From Membranipora membranacea (lineage: Eukaryota; Bryozoa; Gymnolaemata; Cheilostomatida; Membraniporidae): a stretch of 64,000 nt of DNA. Below the pieces are notes generated by a model. It was not told the origin of the DNA and did not search any database. It saw nothing but the letters and a program-made list of their open reading frames with translations. The translations under genes and the position numbers were made by a program. Shown here piece by piece: positions 1-16,000 of the stretch (the first letter of the stretch is position 1; each line of letters begins with the position of its first letter). The stretch is taken from contig OU612073.1 of assembly GCA_914767715.1 (NCBI GenBank), positions 1,488,001 through 1,552,000 of the forward strand, written 5' to 3'.

Positions 1-1435
1 ATGTTGTCTTGACATGCGGACATTTGAGGCAGTTACACTTTGGACAAGATTGTTTGGATCATAGGCCTCACCCATTGCCTCAGGCGCCAACACTGAAATT
101 ATCCCAAATAATCGTATGAGTATTTGAAGAAAGTTATATTGTCTCATTCAAAGTTGACCTCTTGTGGCAAAAAAAGAAATATGTAAAAAAAAAGTAATAC
201 ATATACAACCAACAGCACTGAGAGGGATATGAACTAGCATATATGCCATGGACTTACTTGGGTTCTGCTCAAGAAATTTCAGTTCTTCTTCCTGAGCAAT
301 AAGTTGTGCTTCTGCTGCCAAGTCCTGTATCTTCCCTGCTGCAGCTTCTTGTTTCTGTGGATTAGGATTGTTAACAGGGTTTGTGAATGAAGTAGTGTCA
401 TAACTAGACCCAGTCATGCACATAAGACAGGAGGGGCTCTTTTAATTAGAATGAGTTACACATTAGTCCAAAATGATCCCTTCCCCTCAATTCCACACCT
501 CAACTCCAATCCCTCTGCTCCCGGACCTTCACACCAATCTCTCCAGTCCAATCCCTTCTCTCAAAGCCCCCACCTCCCCCTCGACATGAATGTCTGACAC
601 TTGTGATCTTCCAATTTGACCAAGTGGCTCATTTAGAAGATATACAGTTCGGCCGAGCAGGAACTCTTTGTGAACCAGATCCTGTATTCGTGTTCTAAAC
701 AAGGAACGATCAGTTAGCAATGCTTTCTGTTTAATTAATTCGAGGGGTTCTCCTCTCCTCCATAGAATCTGAGCAGTGATCCAGCTCGCTGTTCAAAATT
801 GAGCGTAATAAAAATCAATGACCAATTCTGCCATTTACTTCATACCAGGCACTTTAAATGTCCCATGACTCTGTTTCATACTAACAAAATGAAATCGCTG
901 GCTTTATATTTCTGAGAGTTGCCTATACATTGTGAAAAGGAAGACAACTCGAGTGCCAAAGTCAAATCAAAAGGACGTTTGTTATAATGTTGCAAAGCTA
1001 GATCACAGAGGTCATACCAATACTTAAATTTATTCAGTTTCTACATTATTGCTTCTAAGTCTTGCACGAATTCGGTCAGTCCTTATTTATTATATTTATA
1101 TATCATTTAGCTATTTGGCTATGACAGTTTTTATTTCGGGGACATTCATGTGGGTGTCAACTGCCACAGGCCCATGCAGGCTAATACTACTAATTTCAGT
1201 CATCCGCGTGACTTCTTGCCCTCTTGGTTTTGATGAATATTCTTACCTTTTCTATGGCGATTTTTCTTCTTTTATCGCAGCATTTAGTTATGGCCTCCGA
1301 GCAGCAAATGACGACAAACACGAAAGCTATCAGGGTGACTATCACCGCTGACGCTACGATGGCTATGACAGTTACGTTCAGTCCTGAGGGTGCTGCTGTC
1401 GTTGTTGACACTATTTGTGTTGTTGTGTTCGACAT
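1..1435 (-). CDS. Single-pass membrane protein of unknown family (3' end off the window)
   Basis: Four exons are seen on the minus strand: 1247-1435 (start ATG 1433-1435), 574-768, 258-438 and 1-92; the last is open at the window edge. Phases agree (0, 0, 1), giving at least 219 residues. The N-terminus is short, Thr/Ser-rich, with NTT and NVT glycosylation sequons. A hydrophobic helix at about residues 20-44 follows, then Cys-Cys pairs and a basic stretch (KCCDKRRK), as expected for an outside-in anchor with possible palmitoylation. The cytoplasmic part has an amphipathic, helix-rich segment (ILWRRGEPLELIKQK..., exon 2) and an Ala/Gln/Glu-rich, probably coiled segment in exon 3. I do not recognise the family. 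The exon 1 donor (AAG|GTAAGA) and the exon 3 donor (GTAAGT) are strong; the exon 2 donor (GAG|GTGGGG) and exon 3 acceptor (AAAAG) are weaker and could be misplaced. Confidence 0.6.
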
Positions 1436-3106
1436 AATTGTCTCTTATTTGGGATAAAACTACTCCTCTCCTTGTTCAATTGGATGGTCCTCTTATTTTG
1501 TCTAAGTTTCATAAAGGAGGTTTTATGAGTTTAGATAAATTCTCTGCATCTACCTCTGCCATGTAAGTGTTGCAGCACTGCTTCAAAGTGACGATAGACT
1601 CTTTACTTATATTTCATCAGCCGCCTTTTTGTGTGAGATGAGAATAGATTTGTCAAGTTTTCCGACAGATTATCTGATATCTTGTAATACAATGAGTCTT
1701 ATAGAAAGATAATTCTATTAATTTTTAGTAGTGTGCAAAAGTTGGCAAAAATGTGTTGTGTGGGCCTTGTGTGTTTCCTGCATTCCAGAAATTGTTACCT
1801 TCAAAGTAGGGACAATTCTTAAAGTTAGGCTCAAAAATAATTTTTGCCCTATACTATTGTTTCAGTATTGGTGTTGCTATATTTGCTCGTGCAAACTCAG
1901 CTTGTGAAGTTTAATCGCACTTTGTTTGCTATCTTTTTATAAGATGTTGCAACACCTAATATTCATATTGATAAGCTTTTGAGCATATTGGCTTGGCTGG
2001 GTTTTCAAATAGGAGAACATAACTGCACTTCAAAAGCAAAGCCAGCGCTATGTCTTTGCCTTCCTAACACGTCTGAGCCAATGTTTGGAGGTAGCAGATT
2101 TTTTCAACAATGTGGTACATTTCATGATTAAATTTCATTCTTCAAAGCAATTTATCTCTGTGGGAAAGAAGTAGAAGTAGGTGTTGTAGCACTTTACTCT
2201 GCTCCTGATTATCTCAAGTTCTTTTTATATCAAGGGGTTGAAATTCATACATTCTCTTTTTGGTGTTCCCAAAATAAAGCTTGCAGATTTGGTTGTGAGG
2301 GTATCAATGAAGTTGTTTTCCAAAACATATTTAGAGCAAGGTTTGTATTGTTATCATTGTTTGAGTTGTGCTTGTTCCACACCTAGTTGAGGCAAACACG
2401 GTAATTAGACGTTTTGATTTGTGAACTGATAAAAGGGATATGTGATACCTTGGTTTGGTCACCCATAGACAAATTCAATTCCTATATATTGGATATACAG
2501 TAACATTATTTTGGATAAATCTATATTAGCTCTACCAACTAACATGGTTTTAGAGATTTTTTACTTGGTTTTTCTACAAACATGTATCTGATCGTTGCAT
2601 CTTTAACTTTCTGAGCACAGAAAACACTCGATATAATTAACACTCACTAGTATGAGGTACTCTCGGAGAACTTGTGGGCACCTGTTTGTTCTTGTCTCAT
2701 CATGTGACAATCCTTATATCGATCAAGAATAATTGAGTTGGTTACAAGTTGTTGATGAGTGGTCATTTTTTCACTTTGCAGAAGTGGGTGGGATGGTAAT
2801 CAGGGAATCAATCGATCAATACTTGAGTGTGCTTTCATAGTAATTACTCCCAGTTTGTTTTGCTGGCGTATGTTCAAGTTTCACATCTCAAAGTGTGATT
2901 AAATGTAAATGACTCTACTTTTCTTCATGCGTCAGCGTGTTGTTGCATTCATGGGTTTCTTTTTGTGAGATTTAGGATGCTGCGATAGTCGGTAGCGCTT
3001 GTTTTTTGTCAAAAACTTTTCGTTCTCAAAATTAGGTTCTATTTTTTACACTAAATCCACAAACTGTGTTGCATTTTACGTTGTAGAGAGACGACGTGAT
3101 GCTGTG
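1436..3106. other. Intergenic region between divergent genes
   Basis: This 1.7-kb spacer separates the starts of the minus-strand membrane protein and the plus-strand gene at 3107, so it should hold both promoters and 5' leaders. It is AT-rich with many stop codons in all frames. I see no recognisable gene, RNA or repeat array in it. Confidence 0.5.
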
Positions 3107-5583
<2,477 letters not shown>

Positions 5584-7006
5584 GTAAGTAGCTTCAATAA
5601 TATACAATAGTATAAGTTAAACTCGCCTAATCATGATTGAACCGTAAGCCCTCCCTGACTTGCAAAGAACTATAACACTCTTCCTAGCGCTTTTGTGCCC
5701 AATATGTACACAAAAATTAGTAAACTGATATTATTGTAAATTTAGTGGGACATTTTTTGTGATCAAGATTGTATTATCCATGAGTAAGGGTCAGCTTGGT
5801 GTTCACATGTTTATTTAACCAAACAGCCTCAGTCTAGCATAGAGTTCCTCTGAGTTTACGACTTCAGACTTTGTGTGGCGCTTCCATATTAAGTGATATT
5901 GGCTGGAGAATGCATATCACTTATAGACTAACTGATAGATCATTAATTAATAGATTAACTGAAATTACCACATTGTGAGTGTCAGAAGGGTAGTTGCTTC
6001 TTTACTTTGTACTTTATAAGTTCTCAAACCATTGTCGCGAGGAATAATCTTTTGCCTTCACTGGTTCAATGCTGGAGGAATATTGAAAACCAATCCAAAA
6101 TCAACCACTTGTATAAGACACAGGATATAGGGCTTAATAAGTAGGTTTTGCCCATAGAAAAAACTCCAAACACTTATGTGTTTAATATCTATTACAAATA
6201 ATATAGGTGAAGTCTACCATCATATAGATGCCATCTTCATCAGGCAATTAGATTTGTCTTCTCTTCCTGCAATGGGAGATAACTCCATATGTAGGGTTTT
6301 TGTGTGTCTGGTTGGACCAATTTTCTAATGATCATATTTCAGTTTCTGAACACAAAAGGTATACAGGTTTCAGCACTGAAACTAGGGCATTGTTATATTA
6401 ACAGTCCCTGTAGCTGCTCAACAGATCAGATGATGCGTCAGATAATCAAATTTGTTATGTCTACTTTTGGGTCAATGAACAGAATAATAATATGATGCTC
6501 GTGCTTAAAATATTTATCACTCTCAAAAAAATCCTCATTTCAGCATCAGTACGCATAATCAGCAATAGCTATTGAGAATCGCAAAAATCTAATATAAGTT
6601 TGCCAAACCAACAATAGACAAATCAATAATAGTTTGATGTGACACAATGTTGAACATATCGATTCTCTCTATTTAGTAATTCATTCCAACACAAATAACT
6701 GAATATCTGTACCTGTGAGTTTGTAGCCAATAGTAACTGTAAATTAAATATGCGTCTGGTGAAGAAAGTCCTGAGATCTCATTGTGAATAACCAGACAGA
6801 TAGAACAGATAGGGAGTTTGGTTAGCAGGACAGGACAGGTGCTTGCTCATTATAACTTCATAGCGCACACTGTAGGAGCACTACACATAGGATCTCACTT
6901 AAATCTTAAATTTCATCTGTAATAATTTGGCATGACAGTCGGTTTATGAAGTTAAGAATGGGAATTTACCTAAACTAAAAGCTGGATTAGAAAGCGACTC
7001 AGAACA
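5584..7006. other. Intron or intergenic stretch upstream of the DCX-EMAP gene
   Basis: The stretch may contain the last exon of the gene at 3107 (candidate acceptors near 6343 and 6541) and the promoter and leader of the gene starting at 7007. Otherwise it is AT-rich and frame-poor, with no repeat array seen. Confidence 0.35.
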
Positions 7007-10000
7007 ATGTACTCATATAAAGCTAGATACGTCAAAAACCGTGATCGCCTAAACAACAAGGTAAAAACTCTCTTAATCTTTTTAAAGTCTTAATTTAAAC
7101 ATTTCACAGTTAAATTAATCCCTACATGACGATGCAAGTTTAGAATAGACTTCACATATCAGCCAAACCCGGCTGTTCTGATTCTCTCCAGAGATGCTAG
7201 AATAGGTAGCAAAAGAGCCAGCTGATGATCGCTTGTCCATCGGTCCATCCTGTGCTGCATGGATGACAGTCGGAAATGTTCTATATTGCCTCATGGACAT
7301 GACTTTTATTTGCCTGCTCTGGTCTCAAATATCGAAAAACCTGGCCGAAGCTTGTCCGTATATTTAGTGGTGAACGTGCATCATCCTTTATCATGCAGCT
7401 TTCTTGTTGCGCAATGGAAAGAAGACTGACTGCTGGATCAGATTAAAAAATTGTGAATTTAAGATTTTTGTTATATTTGGTTTAATAGCCTTGTGATGCG
7501 GCCATGGGTTTTTGCCGCGTGACAAGGATAGTGGTTTTATGATATTCAAATAGATAAATCTGTTAGATTTAAATGTTATCTACTTTGAGTTGAAACTTTT
7601 CATGCAGCTAAAGGTAAGAGATAATGGATTTTGAACTGTGTGCTTTTTCACTGTCTGATTGTCGGATTTATAAACATGTGTCGCTGCAAAGTAGCTACAG
7701 CGAAAACTCTGTTAATTCTACTCGGAACATTCAACACCCTGTTAATTCAAATCAAGAACTTCATTCCCCTTGGCCAAATTCAAAAGCATACTGACTCTCG
7801 TGATCTGACTGGGCATGTAGATCACTGATAAACTAGGCTATCATTACCACAAAGAGAATGTCGTAAGGCTAAGCATGTATCATGCGTGACTTGAATTTGC
7901 GCATGTGCAAGAACAATGAGTTTAGTCTGGGTTCTAATTGCAATTTTGGTCTGGGGAGATAGGACACCCCCTGCATAAATTGCCAGTCAAATTTAGCTAA
8001 TAGTGACAATAGAAGATAACTCTTTCTAACAATTCCGCACGCATTTTAGAGTGTGCCACCGGAGCAGGTAGCCAATCAGATGGCTTCGGAATTCCGAGAC
8101 TCAATTTTGCAGAGATCAGCTCATGCCCAGAGCTGAGCATGCGCAGAATGATTCAAAAGCTTTTTAATGTCACTTAACTCAGACTATGGGTATTAAAAAA
8201 AAAAATTTTGAATTAATGGAGTGAGTACGCCTGATGTACATGATGAAATACACCACACAAAGACTAGCCTTGTCACGCGGCCATGGGTACACGAGCACTT
8301 GTAACCCCCAATACTTTGAAGAAATTGTCTGTTTGGTTTGATTTCTTAATCTACATGCATATTTCACCATACATTGTGGGTTGAGTTTCACGGTTGCCTT
8401 TCACCTGTACTGAAAATGAAACAACGTCAACAGCTAGAAGATAAACTTAACTTGAATTTTCACAATGATCTAGGGCTGAAACAACCCCAATTGAGATTGT
8501 ATGACATAGCTTTGCCCCAGTGTGCAATGATGTTTGCATATAAATAGCCTGGGTTGGATTAGGATATTCACAATTCACATGTAGGGCCACAAACCCCCAT
8601 AATAAGCTTCTGCGCCTGATACTAACTACCTCATATTCATATAAGTACTCTCTACAAGTTTACTCAAATACTGTGACTCACGTATAATTGACCATATCTC
8701 ATGTCAAAATAGAAGCTTTATAAAGTATTGATTGTTTTATGCATGAAGATAATTATTTTATTTACAATGTTTTCTACTATTAACAGTATAGATTTTTGAC
8801 TGGTATCAAGTTGTCGTTAATCCATTAGTTATTAGAAAAATGCTGGTATAGGTGGGAACGTGATTGTAAGAGATTCCTAGTTAACTAACTGCCACTATAT
8901 GGGAGAGTATAGTTATGACTGCCAGTATTGGCGCAATAGTCCATCAATATGGTTTATTACATGTTGTAATAACATGTCATCATGCTGTGTTACATTCAAC
9001 TGTATTATCATTTGACTTGTTCACTCAATTCAGCAAAAATAACTACATGTTGACACTGACACCAGGCAGGTAGTTCCTCCCCCCCCCCACCTCCCAACAA
9101 GCTAAGCCAACCAGACATTCCCATTTCAACCAGCAGTGTAAAGCCCCAGATCTGATACTGACTGAAAGTAACGCACATATCCACTCATCAAATCAGCATG
9201 GCACTATTTTCTATTCTTGTAGATTAAATTTACTTCACAACCAATGCACACTGTTGTTTTTGAGGGTTGTCAGGTGTGAGGAGTTTTCCTTTTTTTAAGG
9301 AGGTGCTTCGGCCTCATTTTATAGTAGAAATATTGATGTTCCTAATAAATAACCTGAGTCTATTGTGGTGATAGGGCATCAATAATTCTGAATTGATGTC
9401 ATGAAAGTCTACGTGAATTAATCATGACTGAACAAGAATAAAAAGGTTAATCTGGTCATTAGCCAGGTCTATCTGCTGTTGAGATGAACTCTTATTTCAC
9501 AAATAGCTTTGGTTCCTATGCTGATCTAATGGAGTAGGTATGGCTTCCCTCATGTTTATAAGAGAGTCACATAGGTTCTCAAGCTTTCCAGTTCCCACTT
9601 GTAGCATAGGAATCCTAGGTAGGTTAATTTGGTACATGATTAACAATTCATGGCAAGCAAAGTGCATTTCGATGGTTAGAAACCTGCATACATCAGTGTG
9701 AATCTTTCCTTGTTGCTATTGCCGGAATGATGCTGCAATCGATCTGAATTATCTGCAATAATATCTGACTATTCAAAGAACTTAAGTTTTTATGTGTCAT
9801 CCGGTTTGGGTCTCTATTTGTTTCACATCAATATAGCCTGTCATAGTTACCGTGTTTTGCCACCGGAAGGATGATATTTAAAGTTTATCATTGCTGACGT
9901 AGGTGCTGTCGGCAAGCATAACATAACTGATGCGATGTTGTGTCAGTAGGGGTTTGAACACTTCGACGCCAATCAAAGTTTCTCTCTGCTGCTGAACTTA

Positions 10001-13000
10001 GTCCTGGGCTAATTTATTCTTGCTTTGAAGTGGTAATGTCGACTATTGATGCCATTTGAATGGTCATTAGTCCAAACAATTAAAACAAAATTGTAATTTA
10101 ATCCTGATCAAAGTGAAAGCACACTCTTGACATCTACATAGAAATCCAAAATTAACTGATAATTAGTATCGTTCATAATGCTGCGGAATTTCTTTCTAGA
10201 AACATTATTCAGTTGACCTCTTCAATGCCATTGGCATTATATGGTGAAATCTCTGAAATATTTAGTTGTTCCATCGTAGCATTCCTTAGTCAGCTGATAG
10301 AATAAACCTTCCCATGTATCTGTAACCCTAACAAACAAAAAAGAGAGTTAACCATAGACTAAATAATATAATGATATATGTTCATTATTAGAAGTATATC
10401 CATAAGTCTATGAAGTTGACTCAGATGCAAGGTGATGACTTGGCCCACAAAATATATCACCCATCTTTCGTTGATTAAAACCCTGTAGAGTATATTCCTG
10501 GGATTTACTTGAGATTCCTCATCCTGTCGTTCTGTCAGTTACGTATATATATACTCCTGGGAGTGAATATTATCTAAGGTTAGGTTTAGCTAGGGATGAC
10601 TTATTGTTAGCAAGCAAACTTTTTTGTGAGCTCAGGTGGTTGTATATAAGAAAGCATAAATATATTAATACAAGTAAATGAGATCTAGCTATAAACCTCA
10701 CTATTTTAAGTCCATGCAGACTGGCAAACTTTTCCTCCCACTAATACTTTAATCCTTGAGGGTTCAGAACGATGTGTTGGCATTCCTCGCGCTGACTTCA
10801 CGTTGTGTTTTACGTTGAGTTTTGAGTTGTCTTTTTACGTTGTGCTTTTTTAACGTTCTGTTTTATCTGATCGAAAGGCTGGAGGCGGTTACTCTAATGG
10901 CTGGGATAATAATAACCAGGATGATTACTACACTCCTCGTAATAATCAGGACGATTATCTCAACTCACAGCTAGATTACTCCAGGTTCCAGTCTTCCAAT
11001 AATTACGACGATGAGGAATTTGATGTCCCTCTACCCAAAACTGAACCCAAAAAATTTAACAAAAGGTGAGATTATATAAATATGATGCTCTCAATTTGGC
11101 ACCGACGTTGTGTCATGGTAACCTGATAGATAGACTCGTGAGTCTCTTCAAACCGTGGGTCAGCAGATAACCAATTATGATATATTATAATTTTATTATA
11201 CATTCCAAAGTTTTCCGAAGAAAGTTCGGATCATAGCCTCTGCTGCTGTCAATGTTTGAGTTGTATCCTTATTCGTAAGGTCAGCATACATAATAATATA
11301 TACAAATATAATATAATGAATACTCTTATAGAGGCTATTATAGCTATTCCCAAAGCTGCACTGGACCTTATTGATCATTTCCTGGTAAATTTCCTGAGCT
11401 GCTTAGCCTAAGAACATAGCAACATGTAAACAAATGCTCCACTTCAATGGGTTAATGCCTGTTTTTTATATAACAATGTCATGGCATCAGAGGAATTTGA
11501 AATGATACCAGCATTAACCAAGTTATACCCGTCATAATGAAAACGTTTACGTATTCTAATTCAGCACCCTGATAAATAAATGTCAATTCACAAATTAATT
11601 GCTTGGCCTTGTAGAAAATGAGAGGAAAAATATGGTCTGATTGAATTAATGCAGAATTTGTGTAAAGTTGAATTGAAGGACATAGCATAACTCAAAACCC
11701 AGTAAACAAAAATCTGCCTATAGATAAAAAACTTCCCATAGCATCATTCAAAGTAAAACCATTTTGCTGAACAATGTTTGTCAACAAATTCTGTTCACTA
11801 CGTCGTTTCTTTTAGGGGAAAACTGGTGACTTTCTATAAAAATGGAGACAAGCATTACAAAGGATTTCCGATGTCTGTTAGTCAGAAGCAGTTTGTCACT
11901 TACGAGACTCTGCTGGACTTCCTCAGCTCTAAGATCCCGACAACTAAAGGTGTCAAAACTGTCTTCTCATGGCCCGACTGTAAGGTGAGACAACTACTAT
12001 ATTAACGAACGGAACCCGATCCACTTAAATTAATTTGTGCCACCTAAAACTCAAAACACATTTTGGGAAAATCAAATGAAAATTTTGTTCACTTATTTAA
12101 GTCCTCAAACTCTGTGCAGGTTGCTTGTTGTGGTGATTGAGATGTGGTTGATAATGTAATGCTACCATCAGCAACCGAGTATAGTTTGAGTATTATGATT
12201 AGCTGTTGGCCAATCAATTCAACCCCAACATAGCTACCCTTAATTTTGATATGGTTGTGCTGTGGTGTTTCCTCCAGGGTTCCATTGATTCCCTTGCCTC
12301 CATGACTGCTTGTCTCATTTTAGCAAATGCATGAGGTTGGAGATTTTCAGATCGGACAGGTGTATGTATGCTCAGAGACTAACAAGCTGGATAAGTCTAT
12401 CAACTATGGAGAGATCAAAGCCAGTGTAAGTAGAGCTCAATCATAAGCGACTCTCAAAACTCCGCAGCTTTTGAATCGGGACTTTATAAATTTGAAACTC
12501 AACACATACATAACTATGGCGGGTCAAGTGTATTTTGAGTTTATTTTTGGAGAAGGCAACTCCTAAGGCGTTGAACTGCATGTTAATGTGATACTTTGTA
12601 TTTTAGGAATATGCTAAGGTTTGTCCTGTGTTGTCAAAGTAACTTCTCTGCTCCACTGCATCATTCTCACTACTTCATTGGTCTCATTATAAGACACTTT
12701 TTATTTGGTGACATTATCATTCTGGTCTGATGTTTACTAGAACTGAGCTGAAATTGTGCTCAATATTAATTTAAAAAGCACCCAGACTGTAAATGTGCGC
12801 TGTAATAAGCTATCCTATACTCTAAAAGCGTTCACATGCCATAGGCCTTGTTACAAAAATCTAGTTTGTCAGCCACTTTAAGATGAGCAACTTTAATTTT
12901 CCTGTCATTATTGCATGTATTGGAAATATTTTGATTATAGGAACAATTCTTCCATACAAATTTGCTGTCCCAGCTGTAAGGCGGTGCCTGGAATAGACAT

Positions 13001-16000
13001 CGCCATAGATGTATAGACACGGGCAATAACTTGAAATGGTCTCAATTATAGGTTTGGCGTAACAACAGAATGTCTGCCGTAAAGTTCAGGAGAGATGAGA
13101 ACGAGTTACTACAGTATACCAGAGATCCTCAGCCACAGATTACTACCTCCACTAAGCCGAGAGTACTCACTGTTATATCTAATGTAGACAGAACTAGTCG
13201 AGAGAAGGTACTTTTGTCATAACTCTTAATATCACAAACTGGTCTCTTTATACTATTAACTCACGGTTAACTCACAGATAACTCAAGGTTTTGCCACTAT
13301 ACAATTGATCGACTCCAGGAAGGCCGTATGATTCAAGCAGAATTCTGTTTTAAAAGTCCTAATACTCTGTCCAAGGAGTTAAAGACAACTTTAACTCCTT
13401 GCTCTGTCCCTGTAGTCTCACTTCCTCCCTATTGCCAATCATCGCAATTGAATAAAAAGGTTATTAGTTCCAGAATACATTTGACACTGAGCTTTGTTTT
13501 TTTTGGCATAACGAATCGGGCGTAAATCCCTTCTGCATTAGAATTACAATAATAGGAAAGATTCCTCCCTCAAGACGCATCTTCATGCGCAGATATAAAC
13601 TCAACGATAATATTGTAAGTGCTCTGCGTTGAGGTTCTGGGAAAAGGATATATTTAGTTATAGTAATTGATCTTTTCAAGAAATTTTAATGAAATCCAGT
13701 GTCTTGGTTCTTATGTGGGTACTAAAATCAATATAACACAGGGTGAACAGCCTTGGGTTTAGATTGAAATGAAAATCATGAAATACTTGAAAACTTGATT
13801 TTGAGACTAATAGACATGTTCACAATCAGGACAGAAAGTACTTGCCTGATGCTTACAATATTTCATAAAGTGCCAATAACCTGAATTGACAAGAATTTTC
13901 AAGAGAGATTATTCAGCGGTCGCATGCATGTTTTGTAGACGCATCAAGGATATGTGCTCAACACCAAAGAAAACAGATGTTCTGAGGACAACCAAAATTT
14001 ATGATTTTGATCATAATTTTTACCTAAAAAACAATTGTAAATATTTCATCGTCATTTCTCTCTGATTTCTCGGTTGCTTACCATTACACACGGTTTGTTA
14101 ACTTGTTTTGTCTGCAGGTGATGCTGAACCCACAGACCAATCAGACATTTGAGGAGATATTACATGATATAGGTAACATGGTGTATATAGAGAACCCTCC
14201 TGTCACTGGTATATTCACTGCAAAGAGGCCTCATAAAAAGGTACTGTTCAGCGTGATCCAAGGATTATATCGTAGCAAAATATCATGAACTTGAGTGATG
14301 GCAGACTTGGCTAGGCGTTTATCTCAACAAGTAATTTCCTTTTCTTTACCTAACTTGACAACTCCACATTGGAGTTCTGTGTGGTTTCCTGTCAGGCCAA
14401 TGTGTTGTAGTGAATCTGATCTCTGAGATGGCAAATGATTCAGCGGTATTATATGCCGAATTGATATTATGAATCAGGTGAAGCGTCGGAATTCAAAACA
14501 CGTAGACATTTTTCAGGGCTTCAGTAAATTTTGTAGGTATTCAGCTTCTCGCAGCTGTTTAAAGATTATAAGGACCACGACATGTTTCTTGCGGTGGGGC
14601 GGGAGCTGATACCCACCGATAAAACTAGACAAGCCCCACCGCAGAGTACACAGTCTGACTCTGCTATCAACTTCAAACCTATCAAAAAACACAAACCCAG
14701 CAAAAAAGTCTCCAAGATGAAAGGTAACAAGTTAAAGTCCCTTTGGTAACTCTACAGTGTTGTATAAGGCTGCTACAGATGATTTCATAGAATATGTAAT
14801 GTCTTCCATTTCAGTTTGGGCACATCCCTAACATCCCATTTGCAGTGTGTCAGATGTGTCAGATTTAGTGACAGGTTCCATACACTTTATTTTCAGTGGC
14901 AGATTCAATAATCACTACAGCAACTACTGATTGTTTCCTGCACTTGATAGTTTATGTGAAAGATTTTATAAATTGGATATCATCATTTGTCCTAATTACT
15001 ATGGCACTGCAAGAGAGAAAATAATAAAAAAAACGTGAGAAGGTTAGGGTTAGCACATGTAAACAATCTGTTACACTACAATCTGCTAGATAAAGAAAAC
15101 CTGGGGTCATGTGTATTCTCTACAATCGTTGCGAGTATAGGCTATTTAAATTGAAATGAGCGATAAATTCTAAGCCAAACTAAAATCCGCGCTCCTTTGG
15201 TTGATAAACTAGGCAAATTTCCTCGAAAAAATGTCAAATCAGAAGCTACATAGTTTTATCACGAAGCATGCACTCAGATAAAGTTTGATCCAGTTTGCCT
15301 GCATATGGAGAGGGAGTAACTCCAAATGCAGGAAGAATGGACCAAACTTGGTCTGCTATCCACTTAGGGATCGATACATTTGGAAGGTGTCAGTTATCTC
15401 AGCAATGAGCAGACAGATGTAATTTTGGCAGTTGTTCATTGAAAAAAACACCCTGTGTTAGTGTGGGAAGTGTCACATAATTGTGTGCACTCAAACTGCG
15501 TACTTACAATACATAGTTGTCTACTATATGATTTTGATGCTACTTTCATAAGAATAAAGGTTACATTATCATATTCTTGTATGATATTATAAAACCACTG
15601 ATATGACTTCATGGATTGGTGGTAAAATACGCAATTTGTGATGAAGTTCAGTCAGGATATTACTGTGTAACAGTTACTGAGTCTGACTAAAAGATCTGGC
15701 AGCTTTTACATAACGCATTGATTGACGCTACAGAAAATTCATTACAAGAGGTTGGCTGTTATGAAGCATTGCTGAACGTTTCGACCCATCAAATATGCGA
15801 GATATCAAGATATGCATTCCTGTAACCAAACATAAATTGCCACGTGCTTTCACACTGCTTGCAGATCAACTCTGTGATACAAGGCTCTCCACACCATAGC
15901 GACAATGCCACAAACTTGCCCAATTTATATTACAACATTTTGCCTATAGAAGCTAACTTTTATCCAGTTCGGGTGGGGTGACTTTTCAGTTCGAGAACTC

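Noticed and set aside
6304-6495. 63-aa plus-strand frame as definite last exon of the gene at 3107
   Set aside because: The phase fits after the acceptor near 6343, but the peptide shows no coding signature and another candidate acceptor near 6541 is stronger, so it is only mentioned as an option.
7115-7300. 61-aa minus-strand open frame in the first intron
   Set aside because: No domain, splice context or family resemblance; length is within chance for this composition.
7891-8160. Possible inverted pair around GCGCATGTGCA and GAGCATGCGCA
   Set aside because: These are short, self-complementary words with mismatches; they would match each other by chance.
7498-8292. Possible transposon bounded by GCCGCGTGACAAGG and its inverted copy
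   Set aside because: Only about 14 bp are shared, the flanks do not continue as inverted repeats and no target duplication is visible.
13556-13614. A 59-nt segment with a good acceptor and donor (ATT|GTAAGT) inside the intron between the two halves of DCX domain 2
   Set aside because: Its length breaks the frame between two phase-0 exons, and the DCX domain reads correctly when it is skipped. Kept out of the gene model as a cryptic exon.
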